64,000 nt of DNA from Treponema ruminis. GTDB lineage: Bacteria; Spirochaetota; Spirochaetia; Treponematales; Treponemataceae. Below the pieces are notes generated by a model, which saw only the letters and a program-made list of their open reading frames with translations, had not been told where the DNA came from and ran no database searches. Shown in pieces: positions 36,247 to 44,607 of the stretch (its first letter is position 1; the number at the start of each line of letters is the position of its first letter). The translations under genes and the position numbers were made by a program. The stretch covers positions 744,001 to 808,000 of the forward strand of contig CP031518.1 in assembly GCA_017161305.1 (NCBI GenBank), in the 5' to 3' direction.

Positions 36247-36275
36247 TTGTGAATCTGAAAATCAGGATTTATAAT
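36247..36275 (+). promoter_or_regulatory. Promoter for a leaderless mRNA of the 36283 gene
   Basis: TTGTGA (36247-36252), exactly 17 bp, perfect TATAAT (36270-36275), then seven A/T bases and ATG 36283. The expected transcription start coincides with the start codon; no ribosome site is possible. Confidence 0.6.
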
Positions 36276-36282
36276 TAAAAAA

Positions 36283-37476
36283 ATGACCGACATCGAGAAT
36301 CTCGAAAAAATCATCAGGCAGGTCTTCAAAGTCAGCAAGGTTATAAAGAACCGTGCGAACACGAACAACTGCATTGCCCCTCTCAACCGTAAGCCACACA
36401 ACCTCTTTGCCCGCAATTTCTTTGACAGGCTCAGGCGGCTCAATGATAAATTCTCCGGCGACAGGTCAGCAATCAACGATATTGCCGAGCGGGTTAAAAA
36501 CATCGGTGAGGCCAAAAATTCTGCCTGGGCGGGGCCTTACTCCGAGCTGGTTGCCCTGGATTTTTATTCCCAGTTTTCCGAATTCTTCAATCTTTCCTAC
36601 ATCAACCTTCTTCCTATAAAAAATCATCCCTCATCGATTCCGGCAATCAACGGTCAGAAAGAAGTAATCGACATCGACTTGTGCCTGCACCTTCGCCACG
36701 ACAAGGTTTTCACCGACATAAAATCATTCAACTGCATCCACCAGAACATTTTGGACGAAGTTATCGAGGTTGTGGAAGAATACGCCCTGGTCACTCTGGG
36801 AAAAAGCGTGATGATTGGCGTGGACAACCTTTCAAGCATAGACTACACCGAAGTAAAGTCCCATCTGGGCTATGAAAAACGAAAAATTTACTACGCCCTG
36901 ACAAATGCAATTTCTGAAAACCGCCGCCTTGTGCCCTACGAGTCAAAAACAGGAATCGTCTTTACCTTCCGAATCGAATATTCCGACACCCTGACAACCG
37001 TAAAAGAATATTCTCCCTTCGCCATGGCCGAGGCCTACAAGTACAAATTTCTGGACTACGGCTCAAAACTTGTGGACAATGAATATTCCGTTATCACAAT
37101 GGTGAGGAATCCCTGGTTCAACGAGGAAACAGTCGATTTCGGTGACTTCAACAATATCTTTTACCGCTCCCTTGCCCGCCGAACTTTTATCGAGCTCAAC
37201 AGAATCAAAGAAGATGCAGCCCGCTATTCGCAAAGCTATCAGAACAAAAAAATCCGGGTATGTGACGTGGCCAGAAATCTGGCGGGAATAGTCTTTATTG
37301 ATGATGAAAGTTCAAAGGAAAGCGAGGCCGAAAGCTTGTATTCGGCCTATTTTTACCTCAATCCCAATTACGCAAATAAAAATCCCCTCACAATCCGAAA
37401 ACTTGAAAAATATTTCCGGAATGAGAGGGAAGTGCAGATTAAGGATTTTGATGATTTCAGGTGGGACAATTACTGA
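36283..37476 (+). CDS. Uncharacterised protein, candidate PD-(D/E)XK nuclease
   Basis: 397 residues, no signal peptide or membrane segment. I do not recognise a family. The central region has WAGPYSELVALDFYSQ (82-97), VIDIDLCLHL (129-138) and KVFTDIKSF (141-149). This gives a helix Glu88, then Asp130/Asp132 on one strand and Asp145-x-Lys147 on the next, the order of a PD-(D/E)XK restriction-like core. The C-terminal 200 residues are mixed alpha/beta with several Tyr/Phe-rich strands. It stands alone: divergent from a cyclase gene, 3 nt from a convergent small gene, with no methylase beside it. Leaderless start predicted. Confidence 0.6.
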   Translation: MTDIENLEKIIRQVFKVSKVIKNRANTNNCIAPLNRKPHNLFARNFFDRLRRLNDKFSGDRSAINDIAERVKNIGEAKNSAWAGPYSELVALDFYSQFSEFFNLSYINLLPIKNHPSSIPAINGQKEVIDIDLCLHLRHDKVFTDIKSFNCIHQNILDEVIEVVEEYALVTLGKSVMIGVDNLSSIDYTEVKSHLGYEKRKIYYALTNAISENRRLVPYESKTGIVFTFRIEYSDTLTTVKEYSPFAMAEAYKYKFLDYGSKLVDNEYSVITMVRNPWFNEETVDFGDFNNIFYRSLARRTFIELNRIKEDAARYSQSYQNKKIRVCDVARNLAGIVFIDDESSKESEAESLYSAYFYLNPNYANKNPLTIRKLEKYFRNEREVQIKDFDDFRWDNY

Positions 37477-37479
37477 TTG

Positions 37480-37644
37480 CTACATTCGTCCTGCAGCCCT
37501 TTCCTGTTTTTCCCATTCAGCCTTAGGCATGTATTCCACGACAACTTTTCCGTCAATTTCATCGACTTTAGTCATCGCGAATTCCTCGTAATGCTGAATA
37601 AGCCAGGCATCATATTCCGTCCAGTTGCTAAAAGTTTCAGTCAT
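37480..37644 (-). CDS. Small protein gene downstream of ilvD (54 residues)
   Basis: Runs from ATG 37644 to TAG 37482-37480 with 54 codons: it begins MTETFSNWTEYDAWLIQHYE, has a strand pair around DEIDGKVVVEYMPKAEW and ends with a charged tail (GRM). It starts 9 nt after the ilvD stop on the same strand, so it is probably the last gene of that transcript. The composition is protein-like, with no low complexity. No Shine-Dalgarno sequence is visible, so translation may depend on ilvD. No family recognised. Confidence 0.6.
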   Translation of the reverse strand: MTETFSNWTEYDAWLIQHYEEFAMTKVDEIDGKVVVEYMPKAEWEKQERAAGRM

Positions 37645-37653
37645 ATTGCAATT

Positions 37654-39351
37654 CTATTGCAAAATAGCTCCCTTGTCAGCAGAAGAAACGAGTTTTGCGT
37701 AGCGGGCAAGGTAGCCTGTCTTAACTTTTGGTTCAGGGGCTTTCCATGCTGCCTTTCGACGGCTGAGTTCTTCATCGCTTACGTCGAGGTGAATCTTGTA
37801 GTTGTTGATGTCGAGGGTGATTTTGTCTCCTTCCTCAACAAGAGCGATAGGACCGCCGACTGCTGCTTCCGGTGAACAGTGACCGAGTGAAGCACCGCGG
37901 GTAGCTCCAGAGAAGCGGCCGTCTGTAATCAGGGCAACCTGCTTGTCCAGGCCCTGACCTGCGAGGGCTGCTGTAACTGCCAGCATTTCTCGCATACCAG
38001 GTCCGCCTTTTGGTCCTTCATAGCGGATTACGACTACGTCACCGGCCTTAATCTGTGCCTTCTGAACTGCTTCCATTGCCTCAGCCTCGTCGTTGAATAC
38101 GCGGGCAGGACCTGTGTGGAGCATGAGTTCCTTTGCACAAGCAGAGCGTTTTACTACAGTGCCGTTTGGAGCAAGGTTTCCGAAGAGGATTGCGATTCCG
38201 CCGTTGTCAGAGTAAGGATTTTCAATCGGGCGGAGGATTTCAGGATTGCGGTTTTTAACTCCCTTGATGTTCTCTGCGATTGTTTTTCCTGTGACAGTGA
38301 TGAGGCTTGTATCGATGAGGTTCTTTTTTGCAAGCTCAGCAAGAACAGCCTGAACGCCGCCTGCATCATCAAGCTCGCACATGAATGTGTGGCCTGCAGG
38401 AGCAAGGTGGCAGAGGTTAGGAGTGCGGTTAGAGATTTCGTTTACTTCGTGAAGGTCGATTTCGATTCCAGCCTCGTGAGCGATTGCAGGGAGGTGGAGC
38501 ATTGTATTTGAAGAGCAGCCGAGAGCCATGTCTGCGGCAAGGCCGTTCTCAAAATTCTTTTTGGTCATCATCGCTCGGGCAGTGATTCCCTTTTTGTACA
38601 TTTCCATTACAGCCATGCCTGCGTGTTTTGCAAGCTGGATTCGTCGTCCTGTTACGGCTGGAATTGTTCCGTTGCCCGGCAAGCCAAGACCCAAAACCTC
38701 AGTGAGACAGTTCATTGAGTTTGCTGTGAACATGCCTGAACAAGCACCGCAGCCAGGACAAGCGTAGTTTTCAAGTTCCTTAAGCTGGCACTCGTTGATT
38801 TTGCCTACTGCAAGGCCGCCTACAGCCTCGAACATATCAGTCAAGGAAAGGTTTTTGCCTGAGTATGGATTTGAAGGATCATGACCCGGCAAGTGACCAG
38901 GCATCATAGGACCGCCAGAGACGAAAACTGTCGGAAGGTCGAGGCGGGCAGCAGCCATGAGCATACCCGGAACGATTTTGTCGCAGTTTGGAATCATTAC
39001 CAGGGCGTCAAACTGGTGGGCCTTTGCGACACATTCAACTGAGTCAGCGATGAGCTCGCGGGTAACGAGGGAGTATTTCATGCCCTCGTGGCCCATTGCG
39101 ATGCCGTCACATACACCGATTGCAGGGAATTCAACTGGAGTGCCGCCGGCTAAGCGTACGCCAGCCTTTACAGCCTCAGCGATGCGGTCAAGCTCGATGT
39201 GGCCTGGAATAAGTTCGTTTTTTGCGCAGATGATTCCGACCATCGGCTGGGCGAGTTCCTCGTCAGTGTAGCCAGAAGCATAGAAAAGTGAGCGGTGCGG
39301 AGCGCGTGCCGTACCCTTGATTGCGTTATCAGATTTTTTAGTATTTGCCAT
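37654..39351 (-). CDS. ilvD: Dihydroxy-acid dehydratase
   Basis: 565 residues. Dehydrates 2,3-dihydroxy-isovalerate and -3-methylvalerate in valine/isoleucine synthesis, using an Fe-S cluster. Cluster and active-site motifs are present: [52 protein letters not shown], and [14 protein letters not shown] with [12 protein letters not shown] near the C-terminus. ATG 39351 (MANTKKSD) follows TTGAGGT. The TTG upstream at 39363 is itself part of that ribosome site and is not the start. ilvB lies 5.3 kb away, not in the same operon. Confidence 0.97.
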   Translation of the reverse strand: MANTKKSDNAIKGTARAPHRSLFYASGYTDEELAQPMVGIICAKNELIPGHIELDRIAEAVKAGVRLAGGTPVEFPAIGVCDGIAMGHEGMKYSLVTRELIADSVECVAKAHQFDALVMIPNCDKIVPGMLMAAARLDLPTVFVSGGPMMPGHLPGHDPSNPYSGKNLSLTDMFEAVGGLAVGKINECQLKELENYACPGCGACSGMFTANSMNCLTEVLGLGLPGNGTIPAVTGRRIQLAKHAGMAVMEMYKKGITARAMMTKKNFENGLAADMALGCSSNTMLHLPAIAHEAGIEIDLHEVNEISNRTPNLCHLAPAGHTFMCELDDAGGVQAVLAELAKKNLIDTSLITVTGKTIAENIKGVKNRNPEILRPIENPYSDNGGIAILFGNLAPNGTVVKRSACAKELMLHTGPARVFNDEAEAMEAVQKAQIKAGDVVVIRYEGPKGGPGMREMLAVTAALAGQGLDKQVALITDGRFSGATRGASLGHCSPEAAVGGPIALVEEGDKITLDINNYKIHLDVSDEELSRRKAAWKAPEPKVKTGYLARYAKLVSSADKGAILQ

Positions 39352-39368
39352 AATGTACCTCAATTGTC

Positions 39369-39391
39369 ATTGCCGGGCTTGACCCGGCAAT
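39369..39391. repeat. REP-like GC palindrome in the ilvD leader
   Basis: ATTGCCGGG (39369-39377), loop CTTGA, CCCGGCAAT (39383-39391): a perfect 9-bp stem. It lies in the predicted 5' leader of ilvD, ending a few nt before the ribosome site, and has no T-run, so it is not a terminator. Similar CCGGGCTTGACCCGG palindromes occur as dispersed repeats in many bacteria. Confidence 0.6.
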
Positions 39392-39408
39392 CTGTTGTAA
39401 CTCAGAGA

Positions 39409-39437
39409 ATTATACTTGTTCTTGAGTGTTGCGTAAA
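39409..39437 (-). promoter_or_regulatory. Promoter of ilvD
   Basis: On the minus strand, TTTACG (39437-39432), 17 bp, TATAAT (39414-39409). The leader of about 50 nt contains the palindrome at 39369-39391. Confidence 0.6.
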
Positions 39438-39466
39438 GTGAAATATTTGAAATGCTTTAGTGCGCC

Positions 39467-41278
39467 TTATGCAATATCCTCAGAGCAGACCTGGTTCTTT
39501 CCGTGCGTTTTGGCGTAGTAGAGTCTTTCGTCAACCCGCTTGTAGGAATCCTGCAGGTCTTCTTCGTCACGAACCTGGGTTACGCCGACTGAAATACTGA
39601 TTGCAGGCATTTTCTCCCATTGAATTGCATTGATTGATGAGCGGATTTTTTCTGCAATTTCCCTTGCTTCTTCTTTTTGCGCGCCCGGCAGAAGAATCAT
39701 GAATTCCTCGCCGCCCCAGCGACCGATTGAATCAGAGCTTCTTATGCAGCTTTTTGCCTTGCCTGCAATTTTGACCAGAACTTCATCGCCCATGTCGTGG
39801 CCGTAGGTGTCGTTTATCCGCTTGAAATTGTCGATGTCGAACATTATCAGGCTGATTTTTTCCTGACTTTTCTTTTTCAACTCGCCGCAAATGATTTCGG
39901 AGATCTTTTTTCGGTTGAAAATCTTTGTGAGTCCGTCCGTTGTCGCCGCTTCCTCAAGCTTTAAGTTTGCCTGATAAAGATCCCGGCTCGTCGCGTGTAA
40001 GAAATTTACCAGACGGTCTTCAAAGGGCAGGGCAATTTCGTCTTTTTTGCTCAGGGAAATGTCTTCGACCAGCTTGTTGTCGATAAAATTTCTTGCTCCG
40101 TAAAAGTCGATGTAGCAGTCTTCTTCGTTTATCTTTTCGTCGGCCGAAAATTCCCTGAATCCGACTACGACCAGAGCGCTGTTCTGCAGGCCCCCGCTTC
40201 TGTTTTTGTAAAGAATTTCTGAGAAGGCAAAACAGCCTGCCGCCTCACGGTAAAAATTCGAGAATGCGTGAATTTCAAGGATTTCGTCGTCCTTCAAATA
40301 GAGCTGCCTGTTGCGGCAGACGTGAAGCAAAAGACCGTCGAGATTTTTCCGGCTCATGTATTCGGCCAGGTTGAAAGATTGCTTTAAAATCAGTTTTTTT
40401 GAGCCGTAAGAGAAGACCAGTTTTTCGCCCTCGTGGATGTCAGCGGTAAAATGAACGAAGCCCTCTTCGTCCTTTTTGATTGGCATTCGGGCCAGCCACT
40501 TGTCGCCCCGCTTGAGCATAAAGGGAAATTCGCATGTGTTTTCAATAAAGCTTTGGCTGGATGTAACGCCAAGATAATTCTGATAGATTTCACCGGCCAC
40601 TTCACCGTCAAGGGTCTTTAAAATATGATTTTCAGCCACGCCGGTGATTTTGAATTCCTTGCCGATTGGAGTCCAGCCCAAAGTTGATTCCGCGTAAATT
40701 CTAAGCCTCTCGCCTCTGAATAAAGTGATGACTACGCCGTTATCATGGATTTTGTTTCCGATGATGTATAAATTCTGTTCTTCGGCAGTGTCTGCAAAGC
40801 CTGCCCCGGCACCAAAAATCGGAACATCTTCATGCTCAAAATTGACTGCGGAAAGAAAGTCGTTGGTGACATTGTTTTTGAGTGGAGTGGTGTAGACCTG
40901 AATTCCCCGCAAATTCTTGATTTTATGCAGGACTTCCAGAAAATTATTTTTTGCCTCATCAACCGAAATCTCAGAAAAATCATATTCCAAAAGTTCGACC
41001 TCAGACTGGCTGAAATAGAGGACTGTGAGAATGGTCCTTTCGCGAAAACTTTCTCCGTGAGCCAGGCCCTGAATGCAGGTGAGACCGGCAACCCTGGCCT
41101 TTTCAAGTTTTTCACGGACTATGCCAGAAAGATAGCTGATATAATCTTTTTGGACACGCTCCGTAAAAATATTTACAAGAACTGATTTCGCATTCTGATA
41201 TTCAGGACTCGCCTTTATTCCATCCAGAAATTTAACCGCATCAAAAGTATCCTGAACTGCACAAGTTATCTGCTTCAT
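39467..41278 (-). CDS. FIST-domain diguanylate cyclase
   Basis: 603 residues, soluble. Residues about 20-370 form a FIST N/FIST C sensory module: HGESFRERTILTVLYFS, an AGAGFADTAEEQNLYIIGNKIHDNGVVITLFRGERLRI block, TLGWTPIGKEFKITG, and later AAGCFAFSEIL. Residues about 435-600 are a GGDEF domain with RWGGEEFMILLPG near 522 and MFDIDNFKRINDTYGHDMGD, so catalysis should be intact. FIST domains bind small ligands (amino acids, or haem/NO in NosP-like proteins); which applies here is unknown. Ribosome site AAGGGAG precedes ATG 41278. Confidence 0.9.
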   Translation of the reverse strand: MKQITCAVQDTFDAVKFLDGIKASPEYQNAKSVLVNIFTERVQKDYISYLSGIVREKLEKARVAGLTCIQGLAHGESFRERTILTVLYFSQSEVELLEYDFSEISVDEAKNNFLEVLHKIKNLRGIQVYTTPLKNNVTNDFLSAVNFEHEDVPIFGAGAGFADTAEEQNLYIIGNKIHDNGVVITLFRGERLRIYAESTLGWTPIGKEFKITGVAENHILKTLDGEVAGEIYQNYLGVTSSQSFIENTCEFPFMLKRGDKWLARMPIKKDEEGFVHFTADIHEGEKLVFSYGSKKLILKQSFNLAEYMSRKNLDGLLLHVCRNRQLYLKDDEILEIHAFSNFYREAAGCFAFSEILYKNRSGGLQNSALVVVGFREFSADEKINEEDCYIDFYGARNFIDNKLVEDISLSKKDEIALPFEDRLVNFLHATSRDLYQANLKLEEAATTDGLTKIFNRKKISEIICGELKKKSQEKISLIMFDIDNFKRINDTYGHDMGDEVLVKIAGKAKSCIRSSDSIGRWGGEEFMILLPGAQKEEAREIAEKIRSSINAIQWEKMPAISISVGVTQVRDEEDLQDSYKRVDERLYYAKTHGKNQVCSEDIA

Positions 41279-41336
41279 CCACTGACTCCCTTATCTAATG
41301 ATACACTGGAAAAGTGGAATTTGTACAATTAAATTT

Positions 41337-41482
41337 TGGGGGCTGCCTTCGCATTCGCTCAGGCCAGGCTTTCCGCGAGCACTTTTGTTGTCGTGCTCGT
41401 TTGGGTTCCGCCTTTCGGCTGCATTGCTGCGTTCCTTCGCTTCTCTACGTCACTTCGCAACGGCTTCGCCGTCACTACAATC
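41337..41482. repeat. GC-rich structured intergenic element
   Basis: About 146 bases much richer in GC than their surroundings and not coding. They contain short inverted repeats: CGAGCAC/GTGCTCG at 41376-41399 (the module shared with 368-391), and ACGGC/GCCGT-type hairpins in the 3' half. Its boundaries coincide with the stop of the ATP-grasp gene on one side. It may be a dispersed intergenic repeat or a complex terminator; only one comparable module exists elsewhere in the window. Confidence 0.55.
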
Positions 41483-41483
41483 C

Positions 41484-42836
41484 TTAGCCCGCCAGTTCCC
41501 TGAGCATATCCTCCGCCTTGTCAAAAAATCCTTCTTCAATAAAATCAGCGAATTTCTCTTTTAAGTCCAGAAGATTTTCCAGAAGTTTTGCCCTGGTAGC
41601 GGCGCACAAAATCACCTCGCAGTATCCCTGCTCGCGAATCTGCCTGGCCGCATGGTTTTCAATCTGATTAACAAATGCAACGTAGGGCAGAGCCTTGAGT
41701 TCCAGAAGCTTTCCCCGCTCCAGAATCGGGAATTTGATATTTAACGACAATCTATGTGCCCTCTGTGCTCTCTGTGAGGAATTCAATAATTCATTAAAAA
41801 TTATCTCCGGTAAAAAAAGGCCGGAACTGGCCGCATAAGTCGTGCTCATCCCGGAAAGCCTTGGATTTACTTCAATCACGAACCATTTTTCGCCGTCGAA
41901 GACCAAATCCACCTGGGCAATTCCGTCGAGCCTCATTCCATTTGCGAGCTTCAAAAGCATTTCGTTCAGCTCCCTAATCTTGTAGAGCCTTTTTTCTTTT
42001 TCATTCAAGCCGATCGGCCCGATTTTCACGCTTTGCTTTGGGCTTGTGATTCCGTACTGGTTCACGCTGAATTTGAATGGCGGAAAAATCGTGTACTTGC
42101 CGCCGCTGCCGTAAATCTCGCAGCCGAACTGCTCTCCTGAAATCATTTCTTCTATTATTCTGTCCGAAGTCGTTTTCTTGGATTTTAAGATTCCCACCGC
42201 TTCATCGTAAGTATTCACAACGTCCGCGCCAAAAGAACTGAGACCCGTCGTGTCTTTTATAATCACCGGAAAGCGCAATTTTTTGATTTCATGAAAAACT
42301 GAGTCGCGAAAGACATTGCTCCGTAAATCACGCCTGTTTCCGCCGTTAATCCAAAGCTCGTGGTGCATGTAAACTGCTTTCGCACAGTTCACGCCGAGCT
42401 TTTCCAGAAAAACATGGGTGCGCCACTTGTCAAAGCAGATTGTCGCTGTCTCAACCGAGTGGCATATCGTTCTGATTCCCTTTTCGCGCAAAAAATCCGC
42501 CACCATCGCGTCCTTTATCGTGAGCCAGTCGTATGGAACGACATAAAAGCTGACCGCAATCGCAATGTCGGGCTTCAATTCCGCAAGTTCATCAGCAATT
42601 TCTTTTTCTTTGTCAGATTTTATCAAAATCCGCCGGACTTTCCCGGATTCTACTATAGAATTGCCATCAACGTCGCACAAAAACATGGCCGGAAGCTGAG
42701 TCGCAATCAAAATCTCGTGCTCAGGGTGACTTTCAGCAAAAAAATCCCATTGCTCAGTCCATGAAGGAAGTGTCGTGGTGGTGATTGCCCCGCCGTCGTA
42801 AATGTTTGAGCTTGTAGAATAAAAAAGAATCCGCAT
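41484..42836 (-). CDS. ATP-grasp carboxylate-amine ligase-like protein
   Basis: 450 residues from ATG 42836. The N-terminal domain (about 1-110) is Rossmann-like (MRILFYSTSSN, ELKPDIAIAVSFYVV). The ATP-grasp domain follows, with VIIKDTTGLSSFGADVV, RIIEEMISGEQFGCEIYG and metal-binding IAQVDLVFDGEKWFVIEVNPRLSGMST. It probably joins a carboxylate to an amine or thiol through an acyl-phosphate; the substrates cannot be named. The ATG at 42836 rather than an upstream start is chosen because a -10 element lies 6 nt before it. The gene stands downstream of the S41 peptidase gene. Confidence 0.8.
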   Translation of the reverse strand: MRILFYSTSSNIYDGGAITTTTLPSWTEQWDFFAESHPEHEILIATQLPAMFLCDVDGNSIVESGKVRRILIKSDKEKEIADELAELKPDIAIAVSFYVVPYDWLTIKDAMVADFLREKGIRTICHSVETATICFDKWRTHVFLEKLGVNCAKAVYMHHELWINGGNRRDLRSNVFRDSVFHEIKKLRFPVIIKDTTGLSSFGADVVNTYDEAVGILKSKKTTSDRIIEEMISGEQFGCEIYGSGGKYTIFPPFKFSVNQYGITSPKQSVKIGPIGLNEKEKRLYKIRELNEMLLKLANGMRLDGIAQVDLVFDGEKWFVIEVNPRLSGMSTTYAASSGLFLPEIIFNELLNSSQRAQRAHRLSLNIKFPILERGKLLELKALPYVAFVNQIENHAARQIREQGYCEVILCAATRAKLLENLLDLKEKFADFIEEGFFDKAEDMLRELAG

Positions 42837-42851
42837 AGAGACAATATACAA
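42834..42851 (-). repeat. 18-nt start element, copy 1 (TTGTATATTGTCTCTATG)
   Basis: Identical on the minus strand to 44581-44564 and ending in the start codon in both places. It contains TATATT (42848-42843) 6 nt before ATG 42836. Confidence 0.75.
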
Positions 42852-42871
42852 GTGGCAATAAATTACTGCAA
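42843..42871 (-). promoter_or_regulatory. Promoter for a leaderless ATP-grasp mRNA
   Basis: TTGCAG (42871-42866), exactly 17 bp, TATATT (42848-42843), then 6 nt to ATG. The -35 box overlaps the last two sense codons of the upstream S41 gene. Confidence 0.55.
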
Positions 42872-44566
42872 TCCCCACTCAATATTCTGAATCTTTTCTC
42901 GGAGTGATTCGTCACTAGTCAGATTAACAAGTGTTTCCAATAAATCTACCCCGTTTGTCCACACGTCCGGGTAAACGCCAAAGCCTTCGCCATGCCAGTT
43001 TTTGAATCGTTTGAGGCTTCCTGTCATTTCCGTTGCTGAAATGTAGAACACGATTTTTGATTCTGAGAGCCGGAAGGGATTCACATTCCAGTATTCACAG
43101 CAGCCTGAAGAATTTTCTCCCACAACAATAACCTGATTGCCAAAGTCTTCTTTTGCAGTCCACACAAACTCTTCTGTGGCAGAAGCTGAGTTCCTGTCGA
43201 TTAGTATAATCAGTTTTCCTGTGAAATGAGGTTTTTCTGGAACAGGAAGTGCATGTTCTGCCATCTTATCCAAAAAGTTTCTTGAGTCATAAGTGATTTT
43301 GCAGGGGGCATTTTTCTGTTCAAGCAGCATATTTTCCACGATATTGTCCGCTTCTCTGGTTTGTGTATTGAATTTTTTGTATTTCATGGCTTCAAGCTGG
43401 GTGAGGGCTGGTGACTGAACTTGTTTTGCTGGAACAAAGTTTTCTGCTTTCCAGAATTTTGAGGCAATTCCGATTCCATATCGCGCCAAGTCGTATTCGC
43501 TCACATTTTTGCTGCCCGGAACATACAGATTAATAAAAAAATTTGTGCCGTAAGTATCGTAGCCGCCAGAGTTGCTTCTTAAATCGACGATTATGTTCTT
43601 TTTGTCCTGAAAATTAGAGCCGGCCTTCATGAATTTTTGAAAATTTTTATCCGCACCTCTTCGATATTTTGAATCAGCTGGCGGCTGCTGAAAACTGCTC
43701 AGAGAAATATACGCGGAATTTTCGGTCTGTTTTTCGCCATAACGTACATTCGGAAGCATATTAATCGGAACTTCTGATTTTGCGTGAATTTCATAGACTT
43801 TGCCATCGATTGAAACTAAAAGCGACTTTTCCTGAGATGGAGCGACGTTGATTTTGTCGTCAGTTTTTTTGAGCATTTGAGAATAGGCTGGAAGGCGAGC
43901 TTTTTCGATTTCACCGACTCTGTAGATTCCTTCGCCTTTTCCTGGATAGTAAAAGAGATTTTCCGTGCTTCCTTCGTATTTTGAGCCGGTTTTAATTCCC
44001 AGTTTTGCCGAATCTTCCCCGACTTCCACGACTTCAAACGAATCTCCTGTCTTTTTGACGAAAATATCCGACCAGTAAACGATGTAATTGTCGCAGAAAT
44101 GCCATGACCAGTTATTGAGGTGGATTGAAAAGTGCGTGTCTTGAATTTTGCCCGAAAGTTCAGCTTTTAAGACTTCAAAAAATTCCTCAACGCTGATTTC
44201 TTTTCCTTCAAAATGATTTTTTATATTCTTTTTGAGAAGTTCTAGATCCAAGCCACGTTCACAAGCATTTTCATAGCCCGCATAAGTTGTTTTAAAAATC
44301 CAGCAGAACATATCCAGATCTTTTTCGAGCTGGTCTTCTGAAATTTTCTCAACAGAATTGAAATTTTCGTAAGGATTTTCAATGTCTTTCCATTCGCAAG
44401 GTTCAACTTTGAGTGCGTTTGCCTTAAATTCTTCAGACGTCACATGAACAGAAGGGAGTGTATTTCCGCCGCTGGTTGAAGCGCAGCCCAAAAGCCAAAA
44501 TGATGAAAGAATACCCGCAAAAGCAAGCATTGTCAGATTTTTTTGAATTAATGAAACTTTTTTCAT
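42863..44566 (-). CDS. S41-family peptidase lipoprotein
   Basis: 567 residues from ATG 44566. Signal peptide with lipobox WLLGC (Cys about residue 28), so a membrane-anchored periplasmic or surface protein. The S41 (C-terminal processing/tricorn-like) catalytic region has IIVDLRSNSGGYD and LIILIDRNSASATEEFVWTAKE, whose second Ser is the predicted nucleophile, then VGENSSGCCEYWN and GEGFGVYPDVW. No clear PDZ domain is seen. Substrate unknown. The last codons overlap the downstream gene's -35 box. Confidence 0.82.
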   Translation of the reverse strand: MKKVSLIQKNLTMLAFAGILSSFWLLGCASTSGGNTLPSVHVTSEEFKANALKVEPCEWKDIENPYENFNSVEKISEDQLEKDLDMFCWIFKTTYAGYENACERGLDLELLKKNIKNHFEGKEISVEEFFEVLKAELSGKIQDTHFSIHLNNWSWHFCDNYIVYWSDIFVKKTGDSFEVVEVGEDSAKLGIKTGSKYEGSTENLFYYPGKGEGIYRVGEIEKARLPAYSQMLKKTDDKINVAPSQEKSLLVSIDGKVYEIHAKSEVPINMLPNVRYGEKQTENSAYISLSSFQQPPADSKYRRGADKNFQKFMKAGSNFQDKKNIIVDLRSNSGGYDTYGTNFFINLYVPGSKNVSEYDLARYGIGIASKFWKAENFVPAKQVQSPALTQLEAMKYKKFNTQTREADNIVENMLLEQKNAPCKITYDSRNFLDKMAEHALPVPEKPHFTGKLIILIDRNSASATEEFVWTAKEDFGNQVIVVGENSSGCCEYWNVNPFRLSESKIVFYISATEMTGSLKRFKNWHGEGFGVYPDVWTNGVDLLETLVNLTSDESLREKIQNIEWGLQ

Positions 44567-44581
44567 AGAGACAATATACAA
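44564..44581 (-). promoter_or_regulatory. 18-nt start element, copy 2, with -10 for a leaderless S41 mRNA
   Basis: The same 18 nt as at 42834-42851, with TATATT at 44578-44573 and 6 nt to ATG 44566. The sequence upstream differs from copy 1 and has only a weak -35 (TACGCA). Confidence 0.5.
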
Positions 44582-44607
44582 TTTTTTAATGATTTTGCGT
44601 AGCTTAA

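Noticed and set aside
39352-39363. TTG start for ilvD giving four more residues
   Set aside because: The TTG is part of the TTGAGGT ribosome site serving ATG 39351.
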